Shown here: positions 41,909-52,157 of the stretch, one piece after another
Layout: every line of letters begins with the position of its first letter
Position numbering within the stretch: the first letter of the stretch is position 1
NCBI GenBank assembly: GCA_003164785.1
Contig: PLUE01000022.1
Span: forward strand, 1 to 64,000
Length of the DNA stretch: 64,000 nucleotides
Direction of reading: 5' to 3'
Source of the DNA: Gammaproteobacteria bacterium
GTDB taxonomy: Bacteria; Pseudomonadota; Gammaproteobacteria; Steroidobacterales; Steroidobacteraceae
Position numbers and translations under genes: made by a program
The notes under the pieces: generated by a model
The model's database searches: none
The model's input: only the letters and a program-made list of their open reading frames with translations
Told to the model about the DNA's origin: nothing

Positions 41909-43177
41909 ATGCTCGATGTCGCTGACCCGAAACAAGCTGCAATCCCTCCCGAGTCCGCACCCTCGCGGATCGCGCCGTCGTCGGCCCGTTGGTGGCTGAC
42001 GGCGGCCATCGTGATCCTATTGTTGTGCGCCGGGGCGGCCGTCTACTGGCTCAAGAATAGGCCAGCGGCGGTGAGTTACCTTACCGTCCCGGTTACGCGC
42101 GGAGTCGTGGCTCGCGCCGTGACCGCGACCGGTACGGTGAACCCGGTACTGACCGTCACCGTCGGCAGTTATGTGTCGGGCGTCATTCGCGATCAATACT
42201 GCGACTTCAATACGCAGGTTCGGGTAGGTCAGCTCTGCGCCAAGATCGATCCACGTCCTTATCAGGCAATCGTCAATCAGGATCGGGCCACTCTCGCGAA
42301 CGCCAGAGCGCAATTACTCAAAGATCAGGCCAGTCTCACCTACGACAAGATTGCTTATCAGCGCGACGCCGGGCTGGTGAAACGAGGTATCGTCTCGCAA
42401 GACACGGTCGATAGTGCCAGGAGCGCTTATGATCAGGCCCTCGCTCAGGTCGAGGTCGACAAGGCAGTCATTCAGCAGGATCAAGCAACGCTCGAATCGG
42501 GGTTGGTAAACCTAGGCTATACCAACATCATCTCTCCGGTGGACGGAACCGTCGTTTCTCGGACGATCACGATCGGCCAGACGGTGGCGGCGAGCTTCCA
42601 GACGCCGACCCTCTTCCTGATCGCCACGGACCTGACGCAGATGGAAGTCGATACCAATGTCAGCGAAAGCGACGTCGCGGGCCTGCGCGAGGGCAACAAG
42701 GCGACGTTCGTCGTCGAAGCCTATCCGAATCGCACCTTCACCGGCAAGGTACTACAGTTCCGTCAGGCCCCGCAGACCGTGCAGAATGTCGTCACCTACG
42801 ACGTCGTGATCGGTGTTGCCAATAACGATCACCTGCTGGAACCCGGCATGACCGCGACGGCGCGCATCGTCATTGACCAACGTGTCAACGTCCTGCGCGT
42901 GCCGGATCAGGCACTTCGATTTGTACCCGCGGGTCTCAGCACTGCATCGGCAGCATCGAGCACAGGCCGAACGTCCTCAGCGACCGCCGGCCAGGGGTAC
43001 GTGTGGCTGCTGCGCGACGGTCATCCATTGCCGGTCTCCGTCAAGACCGGGCTCGATGACGATAGTTACGCCGAGGTGGTCGAGGGCAGCATCAACCCCG
43101 GCGATCAGGTGATTGTGAGCGAGCAGCGCACGCGTGGGGCCGCAGGTGCTTCACAACCGCGCTTGACCGGTCTCTGA
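41909..43177 (+). CDS. macA: MacA-type periplasmic adaptor
   Basis: 422 aa. A membrane anchor (WLTAAIVILLLCAGAAVYWL) precedes the lipoyl half (VTRGVVARAVTATGTVNPVL), a long helical hairpin (about 95-180), the second lipoyl half (IISPVDGTVVSRTITIGQTV), a beta-barrel (VDTNVSESDVAGLREGN) and a membrane-proximal domain. The order and the DTNVSESD segment are MacA-like. It couples the ABC pump MacB to an outer-membrane channel. ATG 41909 is preferred over GTG 41900. macB starts 17 nt downstream and the channel gene follows, giving a complete tripartite set. Confidence 0.92.
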   Translation: MLDVADPKQAAIPPESAPSRIAPSSARWWLTAAIVILLLCAGAAVYWLKNRPAAVSYLTVPVTRGVVARAVTATGTVNPVLTVTVGSYVSGVIRDQYCDFNTQVRVGQLCAKIDPRPYQAIVNQDRATLANARAQLLKDQASLTYDKIAYQRDAGLVKRGIVSQDTVDSARSAYDQALAQVEVDKAVIQQDQATLESGLVNLGYTNIISPVDGTVVSRTITIGQTVAASFQTPTLFLIATDLTQMEVDTNVSESDVAGLREGNKATFVVEAYPNRTFTGKVLQFRQAPQTVQNVVTYDVVIGVANNDHLLEPGMTATARIVIDQRVNVLRVPDQALRFVPAGLSTASAASSTGRTSSATAGQGYVWLLRDGHPLPVSVKTGLDDDSYAEVVEGSINPGDQVIVSEQRTRGAAGASQPRLTGL

Positions 43178-43194
43178 CGCAAACCAAAACCTCC

Positions 43195-45300
43195 ATGCCG
43201 CAGCCAGTGATCGAAGTGCGGAACGTTACCAGGATTTATCGGCTGGGTGATGTCGACGTGCGCGCGCTCGATGGCGTGAACCTCGTCATTGAGCGCGGCG
43301 AATTCGTCGCCATCATGGGATCGTCGGGGTCGGGGAAGTCGACGCTGATGAATATTCTCGGCTGCTTGGACCGGCCCACGAGCGGAGAGTATATCTTCGA
43401 AGGCCTCAATGTCGCGGAGGTCCCCGAGCCGGCGCTCGCACGGATTCGCAGCGAACGGATCGGCTTCGTATTTCAGAGTTTCAACCTGCTCGCGCGCACG
43501 AGCGCCATTGAGAACGTTGCTCTGCCGTTATTCTACGGCGTGTCAGGACCGGCGCGGCGCGCGGAGCGCTTTGCCCGCGCGCGCGAAGCACTGCGCTTCG
43601 TGGGCTTGGCGAACCGCGAGCGAAACACGCCCAATCAGCTTTCAGGCGGCCAGCAACAGCGCGTCGCGGTCGCGCGGGCGCTGATTAGCGGCCCGAGTGT
43701 ATTGCTGGCGGATGAGCCCACCGGCAATCTCGATAGCCGAACATCCCACGAGATCATGGATATGCTCCGCTCGCTCAATCGCGACCACGGCGTTACCATC
43801 ATCGTGGTCACTCATGAGGCGGACATCGCTGCCTACACGGATCGGGTCGTGACCATGCGGGACGGCCGTATCGTCGCCGATGAACGGCAGCGCGCCGCAG
43901 TGCCGCAGGAACCGCAGCGGGCGGCGGCCACCCTGACATTCGCGACCCAGCACGCCACGGCATCGTCGGCTGCCGCAGAAGGCGGATCATTCTTCAGTTT
44001 CTTTGCGATGATCCTCGTGGCGGCCGCGCAGGCGCTCGGGCGCAACAAGATGCGCTCGGTGCTGACCATGCTCGGAGTGTTCATAGGTGTTGCGGCGCTG
44101 ATCGCGATGGTGGCCGTGGGCCAAGGCGCCAATGAGGCGGTCAAAAAGCAGATCGAGAGCCTCGGCACGAACCTCTTGGTCGTTGTGCCCGGAGCGACGA
44201 CGACAACGGGAGTGCGCGGCGGCAGCGGCAGTGCCTCCACGCTGACGGTCAGCGATGCGCTGGCACTGCACCGCGATGATCCTGCCGTCGGGGTCGTCAG
44301 CTATCTCATCCGCCAACTCGGCCAGGCCGTCTACGGCAATCAGAACTGGACGACGAATATCCAAGGCGTTACGCCCAGCTACCTCGATACGGCCGGCTGG
44401 CACATCGTGGCAGGACGCCCGATCACGGCGGAGGACGATCAAGACGCTGCCATGGTCGTGCTCATCGGCCGGACGGTCTACCAGCAGCTTTTCGCTGTTA
44501 ACGAGAACCCGATGGGTGCGATAATTCAGGTCGCGGGGAAACCTCTACGGGTCATCGGCCTCCTCGCCGCCAAAGGTCAGAGCAGCTATGGGCAGGACCA
44601 AGACGACGTTGTCATGATCCCGTTCGCCGCCGCAGAACGTAAAGTGCTCGGTGTGGCCGTACCGAGTCAAGCCCAGACCTCGACGGACCCGTACTTCCCG
44701 CCGCCGGTGAACCCTTACGGGATCACACCGCGCCTGACCGGCTATGTGAACCAAATCTACGTGGAGGCCGTCAGCCCCGAGCGCGTGCAGGCGGCGATCG
44801 AGCAAGTGACGGCCACCCTTCTGCGCCGTCATCGCATCCGAACCGGCGGCATCGCCGACTTCGCCATCCGTAACTTGAGCCAGATCGCCGATGCCGCGGA
44901 GGGCAGCAGCCGAATCATGGCGTTATTGCTCGCAACGGTGGCGTCGATTTCCCTTCTTGTCGGCGGCATCGGCATCATGAACATTCTGTTGGTCTCGGTC
45001 ACCGAGCGCACCCGCGAGATTGGCCTGCGCATGGCCATCGGCGCCCGGCGGCTCCATGTGTTGCTGCAGTTCCTGGTCGAAGCGGTCTTCCTCAGCGTCA
45101 CCGGCGGGGTAGCCGGAATCATCTTCGGCATCATCGCTTCGGAGTTGATCACCGTCGTTGCCCACTGGCCCACAGTGCTTTCGCCGGTGGCGGTGGCTGG
45201 CGGCTTTTTCTTTTCGGCGGCGGTCGGTATCTTCTTCGGTTATTACCCCGCCCGCAAGGCTTCTCATCTCGATCCTATTGAAGCGCTTCATTACGAGTAG
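43195..45300 (+). CDS. macB: MacB-type ABC transporter (ATPase fused to permease)
   Basis: 701 aa. The N-terminal ATPase has Walker [11 protein letters not shown]-loop FVFQSFNLL, signature [15 protein letters not shown], Walker [14 protein letters not shown] and His switch VVTHEAD. A linker leads to the first membrane helix ([20 protein letters not shown]), a large periplasmic domain, and three C-terminal helices with the FtsX signature ([33 protein letters not shown]). MacB exports macrolides, peptides or siderophore-like molecules with ATP. It forms an operon with the MacA-like adaptor upstream and the channel 3 nt downstream. Confidence 0.95.
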   Translation: MPQPVIEVRNVTRIYRLGDVDVRALDGVNLVIERGEFVAIMGSSGSGKSTLMNILGCLDRPTSGEYIFEGLNVAEVPEPALARIRSERIGFVFQSFNLLARTSAIENVALPLFYGVSGPARRAERFARAREALRFVGLANRERNTPNQLSGGQQQRVAVARALISGPSVLLADEPTGNLDSRTSHEIMDMLRSLNRDHGVTIIVVTHEADIAAYTDRVVTMRDGRIVADERQRAAVPQEPQRAAATLTFATQHATASSAAAEGGSFFSFFAMILVAAAQALGRNKMRSVLTMLGVFIGVAALIAMVAVGQGANEAVKKQIESLGTNLLVVVPGATTTTGVRGGSGSASTLTVSDALALHRDDPAVGVVSYLIRQLGQAVYGNQNWTTNIQGVTPSYLDTAGWHIVAGRPITAEDDQDAAMVVLIGRTVYQQLFAVNENPMGAIIQVAGKPLRVIGLLAAKGQSSYGQDQDDVVMIPFAAAERKVLGVAVPSQAQTSTDPYFPPPVNPYGITPRLTGYVNQIYVEAVSPERVQAAIEQVTATLLRRHRIRTGGIADFAIRNLSQIADAAEGSSRIMALLLATVASISLLVGGIGIMNILLVSVTERTREIGLRMAIGARRLHVLLQFLVEAVFLSVTGGVAGIIFGIIASELITVVAHWPTVLSPVAVAGGFFFSAAVGIFFGYYPARKASHLDPIEALHYE

Positions 45301-45303
45301 ACG

Positions 45304-46776
45304 ATGATCAGCTATCGATCGGCAGTGATGATGACGGGCTGGATCCTCGGCGGCGCGCTCGGGACGCTGTCCGGCTGCGCCGTCGGGCCGGACTTTGCTC
45401 GACCTGAGCCCTCGCCGGCGGCGGGTTACGGGCGATCGCCGACGAGCCTTCCTGCGGCGGGTCCTGCCGATGTCCAACAGCATCTATTACCGGGGAACCA
45501 GATCATTGGTCAATGGTGGGAGTTGTTTCACGCACCACAGCTCAATGACACGCTCGCGATGGCAATCTCAGGGAGCCCGACGCTCGATAGTGCGCGGGCG
45601 ACGCTGGCGCAGGCCCAGCAGGCCATCGTTGTGGTGGCCGGCGCGCTCTACCCACAGGCTGACCTCGGCGCGAGCGGAACGCGGGAACGAGTGAGCAGCG
45701 ATGGTTTTGGCGGCCCAGGCCATGTGACAGGCAACCTGTTCAACATCGGACCGACAGTGAGCTTCAGCCCGGATATCTTTGGTGGTGTCCGACGCCGGAT
45801 CGAGCAGCAGACCGCGCTCGCGGAGGTCCAGCGCGATGAACTGGCTGCGGCCTACCTTTCGCTCACCGGTAACGCGGTCATTCAGGCAATCAACATTGCT
45901 TCCGCGCGCGAACAGATTAAGGCAGTCAACGACATGATTGCAGTGGATCAACAGAACCTCGAACTGACCCAGATCGAGCTGGAAGCGGGCAAAGCGGCCA
46001 TGATCGATGTGTTGAGCGCGCGAAGCCAACTTGCCGTCGATCGCACACTGCTACCGCCGCTCACGCAGCAGTTGAGTACCGCCGGCGACGCCCTGACCGT
46101 GCTCGTGGGCAAGACGCCGGCCGAGTGGACACCGCCTGCCTTCGACTTGGATACGCTGAACTTGCCGACGGCACTGCCGGTCAGTCTTCCCTCGATCCTG
46201 GTTCACGAGCGTCCGGACATCCTGGCCGGTGAGGCACAACTGCATGCCGCGAGCGCTGCCATCGGCGTGGCAACGGCGCAACTCTATCCAAACGTCACGC
46301 TGACCGGCTCATGGACCCAGGCAGCAGCGTCCACCGGCGCACTGTTCGAAAACTCAAACAGTCTCTGGGGCCTGGGTGCGGGATTTACGGCTCCTCTTTT
46401 TCATGGCGGCACCCTTACCGCACAACGCCGAGAAGCGGTCGACGCCTTCGACGCGCAGCTGGGAGTCTATCGGCAGACGGTGCTGCAAGCCTTCGGCCAG
46501 GTTGCAGACACATTACAGGCGCTTGAACACGATGCGACGGCACTCGATGCGCAGCGAGAAGCGCTCGATACCGCCCAAGCATCCCTCGAGCTATCGCAAG
46601 AGAGTTACAAAGAAGGACAAGCGAGTTTCATCCAAGTACTGCAGGCGCAACGTCTCTTCGGGCAGGCGCGGCTCGGCTATGCTCAGGCCAAAAGCCAGCG
46701 CTACCTCGACACGGCCCAGTTATTCGCGGCCATGGGCGGCGCCTGGCAAGATTGGAAGGACCCGTCGATGAGATGA
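45304..46776 (+). CDS. Outer-membrane efflux lipoprotein (NodT family)
   Basis: 490 aa. A lipoprotein signal with lipobox LSGCAVGPDF, the family opening, is followed by WWELFHAPQLNDTL and two efflux repeats, with HERPDILAGEAQLHAASAAIG in the second. It completes the MacAB tripartite pump as outer-membrane duct. The gene starts 3 nt after the macB stop. A second, different member of the family lies at 26052-27656 with the RND pump. Confidence 0.92.
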   Translation: MISYRSAVMMTGWILGGALGTLSGCAVGPDFARPEPSPAAGYGRSPTSLPAAGPADVQQHLLPGNQIIGQWWELFHAPQLNDTLAMAISGSPTLDSARATLAQAQQAIVVVAGALYPQADLGASGTRERVSSDGFGGPGHVTGNLFNIGPTVSFSPDIFGGVRRRIEQQTALAEVQRDELAAAYLSLTGNAVIQAINIASAREQIKAVNDMIAVDQQNLELTQIELEAGKAAMIDVLSARSQLAVDRTLLPPLTQQLSTAGDALTVLVGKTPAEWTPPAFDLDTLNLPTALPVSLPSILVHERPDILAGEAQLHAASAAIGVATAQLYPNVTLTGSWTQAAASTGALFENSNSLWGLGAGFTAPLFHGGTLTAQRREAVDAFDAQLGVYRQTVLQAFGQVADTLQALEHDATALDAQREALDTAQASLELSQESYKEGQASFIQVLQAQRLFGQARLGYAQAKSQRYLDTAQLFAAMGGAWQDWKDPSMR

Positions 46777-46866
46777 TCGCGTGGTCCACCGCCGCTGAGA
46801 CAACTGCGTAGGAATCGTGTCGGTAGAAACTCTCGGCGCAGAAGGCGCTGAGCACCGCCGCGACCA

Positions 46867-47250
46867 CTGCCCGCCGTATTCGCCAAAATCCATCCCCGCT
46901 ACAAGACGCCCTACGTGAGCACGCTCGCCGTCGCATGCCTGTCCATTCTGGTCGGACTTCTTTTTGCGGAGCGGCTCGACACGCTGAGCCGGATCGTCAA
47001 CTTCGGCGCGCTCTGCGCCTTCGTACTGCTGCACCTCTCGGTGATCAGTCACTACTTCCTGCGCCGGCGCAGCCGCAACTGGTTGACCCATCTCGTGTTT
47101 CCACTCGTCGGGCTGCTGGTCATCACCTTCGTGCTCTACGAGATGGACCGAACGGCAAAGAGACTGGGCGCGTGCTGGCTGGGTCTGGGCACCCTTTACT
47201 ATGCAGTGCTCCGACTGTTCGGCAAAAAAGTCGCGGCACTCGACCTGTAG
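46867..47250 (+). pseudogene. APC-family amino-acid permease, C-terminal remnant
   Basis: The frame from about 46867 reads LPAVFAKIHPRYKTPYVSTL, the conserved loop before the last helices of APC amino-acid permeases, then four hydrophobic stretches (VACLSILVGLLF, FGALCAFVLLHLSVI, HLVFPLVGLLVITFVLY, WLGLGTLYYAVLRLFG) to a normal stop. About 125 residues of a roughly 450-aa protein remain. A GTG at 46915 could serve as a start, but the homology begins earlier, so this is the tail of a truncated gene. It ends just before a toxin remnant on the other strand. Confidence 0.75.
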
Positions 47251-47265
47251 AAGCCCCGCGTCAGA

Positions 47266-47385
47266 TCAGGCGGGTTCTATCGGAACACGCAAACCGGCCG
47301 GCAGGCCGAGTGCCACCGTCAATGCAACATCGAGTTCGCGCATTTTTCCGGCTGCAAGCTCGCCAACGTAACTACTGAAGTAGGA
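47266..47385 (-). pseudogene. MazF/PemK-like toxin, C-terminal remnant
   Basis: A 39-codon minus-strand frame reads YVGELAAGKMRELDVALTV, then ALGLP, and ends at 47266. The pattern G.L...KMRELD.AL..ALGL closes many MazF/PemK endoribonuclease toxins. The frame begins at a stop codon, so only the last helix is left. No antitoxin remains. The 3' ends of this and the permease remnant face each other within 16 bp. Confidence 0.5.
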
Positions 47386-47412
47386 TCACCGCAAGTCGGT
47401 TGCTTTGCCGCC

Positions 47413-49041
47413 TCACGGAGCCGACACGCTGGCGGGGCCTGGCTGCAGGCGTCCGCGCAGCGTATCCGCCAGTCGCAAGGCCAGCGTCACCAGTGCGAAG
47501 GTGGGGTTCGCGTAGCCGCCGGTGGCGAACACCGAACTGCCGGCGACGTAGAGATTATCGACCGAATGCACACGGCAATCGGCGTCGACGACGCCATGAC
47601 GAGGATCCGCCGACATCCGCGTGGTACCCATATGATGCGGGCCGCCGATGACGGCGGACTGCCAGTCATCGGCCGGGAAGATCACCCGTCCCAGTTCGTG
47701 CTCGCGCAGGTCGCGATCCAGCACCTCCAACCAGCCCAGGATCCCCGCGGCGTCGCGCGGCATGACGCGCCATTCGAGGCGCGTTTGCGGCACGCCGAGA
47801 ACATCCTGGCGCGTCGACAACATGACCCGGTTCTGCAGGTCGGGTGCTTGTTCGGCACGAAAGTACAGCGAATAGATCTGCTCCGTCGTCCCGAGGGGGC
47901 CGGCGCGCTTGCAGGCCATGCGCGCCGCGTTCCATGTGTGGAATTTCTTTGGCAGCGCCTGCGCGTGCTCGGCCGCCTGTTTCAGGCGCTCGACCGCCCA
48001 CTTCCAGCGTCCGGACCGCAACATTCGATATCGCCGGACAGGTCCGAAAGTGACGCGCGGCGGCCAGCCCACGAAGGGCGTTCCGAAAGAGTACTGCGCG
48101 CCCTCGATGGCGATCGATGTCGACAACAACCCGAACCGATCCTGCGCCGCGGCGGTCGGCGTGATCACGCCGCGCAAACGCACGTCATCGAAGATGGCCT
48201 TCGTGAAGTACTCTTGGCTCCACGCACCGCTCGGGGCGACCATGTGTCCGACCGGCACATGCAGATGTTCCATGAAACACCGCCCGACCATGTCCGACTC
48301 GTTGCCTAGGCCTCCCGGCCGATCCGTCCGGGAGGCCAGCAGCAGCCGCGCGTTCTCGATGCCGCCGGCCGCCAACACCGTGACCCGTGGCCGCACGACG
48401 ATGCTGCGCCCGTTCAGCGCGTTCACCCGCAGCTGCGCGACGCGCGAGGCACCTGGGTCCAGATGCATGGATGTGAGATTGGCGTGCAACAGCGTGACGA
48501 TATTGTCCGCAGCGACGATCGCGGCGCCGCACCGATCGCCGAAGTTCGTCTCCGGGCTGTGCTGGAAAACGGTGTTTTCGAAATGGGTGCCGTCGAGCGG
48601 CAGAGGCCGCGGCAGCCGGTCGCCCCAGGCAGCCAGATCGAACCGCGCATTCGGCAACTCGAAGAGCTTGGCCGCGTCGTCGTGGTAAGGCCGCAGGGCG
48701 TCGGCACCGATCGGCCACCCACTGAGGGGCAACCAATCGCGCGCCTGAAAGTCCGCTTCCTCCAATGGGCGGCACCAGCCGCCCCAGCGATTGCTGCTCC
48801 CGCCGTACAACCGCCAGCGGCAGGCGTCCAGTCGGAAGTACTCGTGGCCCTCAATCTCTCCGCGATACAGCTGCTGGGTGGGAAGCTCGAGATTCAGACC
48901 GCCGCTTTCGAGCAGCACCATCGACAGACCCGAGCGTTGCAGCCGATCGACGATGGCGAGTCCCGCAGGCCCCGCACCGACCACACACAAGTCGCACGCG
49001 AACTCGGTCCCGCTGGGGACCGAGCGCGCGTCGATCAGCAT
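47413..49041 (-). CDS. GMC-family FAD oxidoreductase
   Basis: 542 aa. FAD-binding motif VVGAGPAGLAIVDRL (residues about 20-34), substrate domain, and the GMC C-terminus with HHMGTTRMS (catalytic His region) and GSSVFATGGYANPTFALVTL are present. The family oxidises alcohols or sugars and passes electrons to oxygen, quinone or cytochrome. No Tat signal or partner subunit is seen, so the acceptor is unknown. Start 49041 is the ATG just before the FAD fold (MLIDARSV); longer frames overlap the ompW gene. It follows ompW by 47 nt on the same strand. Confidence 0.88.
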   Translation of the reverse strand: MLIDARSVPSGTEFACDLCVVGAGPAGLAIVDRLQRSGLSMVLLESGGLNLELPTQQLYRGEIEGHEYFRLDACRWRLYGGSSNRWGGWCRPLEEADFQARDWLPLSGWPIGADALRPYHDDAAKLFELPNARFDLAAWGDRLPRPLPLDGTHFENTVFQHSPETNFGDRCGAAIVAADNIVTLLHANLTSMHLDPGASRVAQLRVNALNGRSIVVRPRVTVLAAGGIENARLLLASRTDRPGGLGNESDMVGRCFMEHLHVPVGHMVAPSGAWSQEYFTKAIFDDVRLRGVITPTAAAQDRFGLLSTSIAIEGAQYSFGTPFVGWPPRVTFGPVRRYRMLRSGRWKWAVERLKQAAEHAQALPKKFHTWNAARMACKRAGPLGTTEQIYSLYFRAEQAPDLQNRVMLSTRQDVLGVPQTRLEWRVMPRDAAGILGWLEVLDRDLREHELGRVIFPADDWQSAVIGGPHHMGTTRMSADPRHGVVDADCRVHSVDNLYVAGSSVFATGGYANPTFALVTLALRLADTLRGRLQPGPASVSAP

Positions 49042-49088
49042 GACGCCACGGGCACGACGCGCTCGATGGTATGGGCGGCCATGATCGG

Positions 49089-49751
49089 CTAGAAGCGGTA
49101 GCCGAGACCCACGGCGAACAACGCCGGATCGACGCGCACTTGCGCGATCGTGGCGGAGTCGTATTTCACGTTGGCGCGCAACATCGCCCATTTCACGTCG
49201 AGGTTCGCGACCCAATGATCCGCCAGCACGTAGTCGAATCCGCCCTGCACCGCCGGACCCACGCTGGTGCGGCTCAGTTCGAGCGCCATCGGCGGCGCGG
49301 TCGGCACGGCCAACCTCACGTCGGATAACATCGTAAAGTTTACGCCGGCGCCGACATATGGGCGGAAGACGCCGTCAGGAAGAAAATTGTACTTCAGCGT
49401 GAGGATGGGCGGCAGGTGCTTGAACGTGCCGATGACGGTCGGGCCGCCGAGCGCGCTGCTCTCGACGGTCACGGTCTGTTTCTGCGGGTAGGTCAGGACC
49501 AACTCGCTCGACACATGGGGCGTGAAGAAATACTCGAAGTCGATTTCCGGCAAGGTCTTCGAGTTGATATGGATGGCATCCTTCGGCACATCGAGCGCCG
49601 GGATGGCATCCGACTTGTTGGCCGGATCCAGATAGATGGCGCGCACGCGCACTTCCCAATTGCCCTCCTCGTCGGCCTTTGCACCGTGTGAGGCCAGGGT
49701 GGCGGCGAGTCCGGAAGCAGCGATGAACACGACGGAATACAATTTCTTCAT
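49089..49751 (-). CDS. ompW: OmpW-family outer-membrane protein
   Basis: 220 aa. The signal peptide (MKKLYSVVFIAASGLAATLA, ending GAKA) precedes WEVRVRAIYLDPANKSDAIP, the conserved OmpW first strand, then FEYFFTPHVSSELVLTYPQK, HLPPILTLKYNF, FRPYVGAGVNFTML, and a C-terminal Phe (VGLGYRF), the outer-membrane assembly signal. OmpW forms an eight-stranded barrel for small hydrophobic molecules. It may share a transcript with the GMC oxidoreductase. The 183 bp upstream contain its promoter and no gene. Confidence 0.94.
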   Translation of the reverse strand: MKKLYSVVFIAASGLAATLASHGAKADEEGNWEVRVRAIYLDPANKSDAIPALDVPKDAIHINSKTLPEIDFEYFFTPHVSSELVLTYPQKQTVTVESSALGGPTVIGTFKHLPPILTLKYNFLPDGVFRPYVGAGVNFTMLSDVRLAVPTAPPMALELSRTSVGPAVQGGFDYVLADHWVANLDVKWAMLRANVKYDSATIAQVRVDPALFAVGLGYRF

Positions 49752-49934
49752 GATATTGACCTACAGATTGAACGTGCTGAGAAGGATGGTGCGTGCAGCC
49801 CGTGGTTGGTATGCGTACTGTCCGCAATCCCATAGGCGATCCCGTCGGATGCGCGAAAACCCCTTAGCACCTGCGTGGATTCCCTATGGCGGATGGCCTC
49901 GCCTCACCCATGATTCGCGACGAAGCCCTGGACG

Positions 49935-52157
49935 TCAGCGAACGTCGGCAAGCGTCAGCAACGGACCCAGGAACGGCTGGTAATTGCGCCAGCGCTCGAT
50001 GGACGATCTCGTCATTTTCTGCCGCACCTGCCATTTACTGGCCGTCATGACGCTGCGGCGGGTCGTGTGGAATTCCATGCAGCGCTCGTCCCACGGTAGC
50101 CCGACGAATTGCAGCATCTTGCGGCTCCACCCCTCCTGGTCGTCGACCAGGCCCTCGTAGGGCACCTCGAGAATCGTCTGCTCGGGCAGTACGCTCAGCC
50201 AATGGGCCATGAGGCGCCGATATTCTCGATAGTAATGAGCGAGGTCATCGAGATCGTTGGCGTACGCGTGACCGCGCTTGAAGTGCTGAAAGTAGATGGA
50301 GAGACAGGTATCGAGCGGATCGCGCCGCAGATGGATGATGCGCGCGTTCGGCAACGCCTCGTGAATGAACCCCAAATTCCAAAAATTCGCGGGCATCTTG
50401 TCGATCACCCGGAGTGCGTCGGGCGACACCCGCTGCAGCAACCGCAGGTACTCGAGCGCGCATTCGCCCGGCACTGCACCGCGCGCTGCATCGCTCCAGA
50501 ATGGCAGTTCGCCGGCGCCGAACACCGCGGGGTGCGAGGCCAGGATTTGCTCCGCAAGCGTCGTTCCGGATCGCGGCATGCCGACGATGAACACCGCGCG
50601 CGACGGTTCCGTGCCGACGGCGATCCGGCTTGCCCACTGCCGATCGTAGCGTTGGATCATGTCATCGACGTTTTGCGCCAGTTGCCGCCTGTCATGCGGG
50701 GCGGCGTACAGCTTCATGAGTTCATGCGCGCGCCGATAATTGCCGAACGCACTCGCGTACTCCTTGACGTCGTCGAAATATTTGCCGATGGCAAAGCGCA
50801 GGTAAACCTCCTGCCTCGGCGGCAACCGCCCGGCGAGCTGTTGGGTGTGCGCGGCCCAAGCCGCGTCGCTCGGCGTCATTTTGCGCAAATGCGCGATGCC
50901 CGCCCAAGCCTCGGGCAAGTCCGGGGCGATGGCCGCCGCGCGCGCGAACGACGCTTCGGCCGCCGCAAACTGCCCGTTGTCGGCTTGCAGCTCGGCTTGC
51001 AGCACGAGTGCGGGCGCCGCTTCGGGATTCAGCTCGAGGGCTCGGCGGCAGTTGCTTTCTGCGTCGGCGACAGCGCCTCGTTGCCTGTCGACCAGGCCCA
51101 GATTGATATAGGCGGCGGTGAAGTCGCGCCGCAGCGCCACGGCTTGGCCGTAGCTCGCCGCAGCCGCATCGAGCTGGCCCGCGTCCAACAGGGCGTTGCC
51201 GAGACTGTTGTGTGCGCCCGCGAGATCGGGCTGAAGCTCGACGGCCCGACGGCAGCTAGCCACCGCGTCATTCACCTGCCCCAGATCGCGGAGCACGTCG
51301 CCGAGGTTGCTGTGTGCGCCGGCGAAGCGCTCATCGATCGCCAACGCCCGGCGGTAACCTGCCGCCGCTTCCTCGAAGCGCCCGAGCGCGCGCAACGCAT
51401 TGCCCAAGTTACCATGGGCTTCCGCGAAATCGGACTTGATGGACGCCGCCCGCCGGTAGCTTGCCGCAGCCGCGTCGTACCGCCCGCTGTCGAGCAAGGC
51501 GTTGCCCAGGTTGTTGCAGGCCTCGGGATAATCGGGGTTGAGTTCGAGAGCCTTGCCGTAGCTGTCGATGGCCTCGTCGAGACGCCCCAGCGCACGCAGC
51601 GCGTTGCCGAGGTTGCTATACCCTTCCGCGAATCCAGGCCGGATCGCGAGCGCCCGCCGATAGCTGGCGAGCGCATCGTCGAGTCGCCCGAGACCACGCA
51701 ACGCGTTGCCAAGGTTGTTGTGCACATCGGCGGAGTCCGGCTTGATGTCGAGAGCCTTGTCATAACTCGCCACCGCCGACGCGAATCGGCCGACCCGAAG
51801 CAAGGCGTTGCCCAGATTGGCGTGGGCCTCGGCATCGCCGGGCAAAAGCGCCGCTGCCCGCACCAACGCATCCAGGGGGTCCTTGCCCTGCATGGTCAAC
51901 GCAACGCTCAACGCCTTCCACGCGATGCCGGCGTCCGGCTGACTCTCGATCAGCCCGCGAGTCGCCGCCTCCAGTTCGGCATAGCGGCCGGCGGCGATCA
52001 TCGCGACCAGTTCATCGATATCCGGGGCCATGGTGGGCGTCGGCGCGGAGACTTGGACCTCGCCGTTTGCGCAGCACCTTTTGTATTTCTTCCCGCTCCC
52101 GCAGGGACACGGCTCGTTTCTTCCGTGTTTCACAGTTGCTTGCTCGGCAATGTCCAT
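49935..52157 (-). CDS. SEC-C / TPR / sulfotransferase protein
   Basis: 740 aa. An N-terminal SEC-C zinc motif (NEPCPCGSGKKYKRCC, Cys17, 19, 28, 29) is followed by about nine or ten TPRs (about 100-420; repeated AHxNLGNALxxxGRxDxAxAS) and a C-terminal sulfotransferase: PAPS-binding loop GMPRSGTT (526-533) and HLRRDPLDTCLSIYFQHFK for the 3'-phosphate site. It should transfer sulfate from PAPS to a target recognised by the TPRs, in the cytosol. It overlaps the GT41 gene upstream by 28 bp, so the two are coexpressed. TPR-sulfotransferases have few known substrates; protein or polysaccharide targets are both possible. Confidence 0.9.
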   Translation of the reverse strand: MDIAEQATVKHGRNEPCPCGSGKKYKRCCANGEVQVSAPTPTMAPDIDELVAMIAAGRYAELEAATRGLIESQPDAGIAWKALSVALTMQGKDPLDALVRAAALLPGDAEAHANLGNALLRVGRFASAVASYDKALDIKPDSADVHNNLGNALRGLGRLDDALASYRRALAIRPGFAEGYSNLGNALRALGRLDEAIDSYGKALELNPDYPEACNNLGNALLDSGRYDAAAASYRRAASIKSDFAEAHGNLGNALRALGRFEEAAAGYRRALAIDERFAGAHSNLGDVLRDLGQVNDAVASCRRAVELQPDLAGAHNSLGNALLDAGQLDAAAASYGQAVALRRDFTAAYINLGLVDRQRGAVADAESNCRRALELNPEAAPALVLQAELQADNGQFAAAEASFARAAAIAPDLPEAWAGIAHLRKMTPSDAAWAAHTQQLAGRLPPRQEVYLRFAIGKYFDDVKEYASAFGNYRRAHELMKLYAAPHDRRQLAQNVDDMIQRYDRQWASRIAVGTEPSRAVFIVGMPRSGTTLAEQILASHPAVFGAGELPFWSDAARGAVPGECALEYLRLLQRVSPDALRVIDKMPANFWNLGFIHEALPNARIIHLRRDPLDTCLSIYFQHFKRGHAYANDLDDLAHYYREYRRLMAHWLSVLPEQTILEVPYEGLVDDQEGWSRKMLQFVGLPWDERCMEFHTTRRSVMTASKWQVRQKMTRSSIERWRNYQPFLGPLLTLADVR

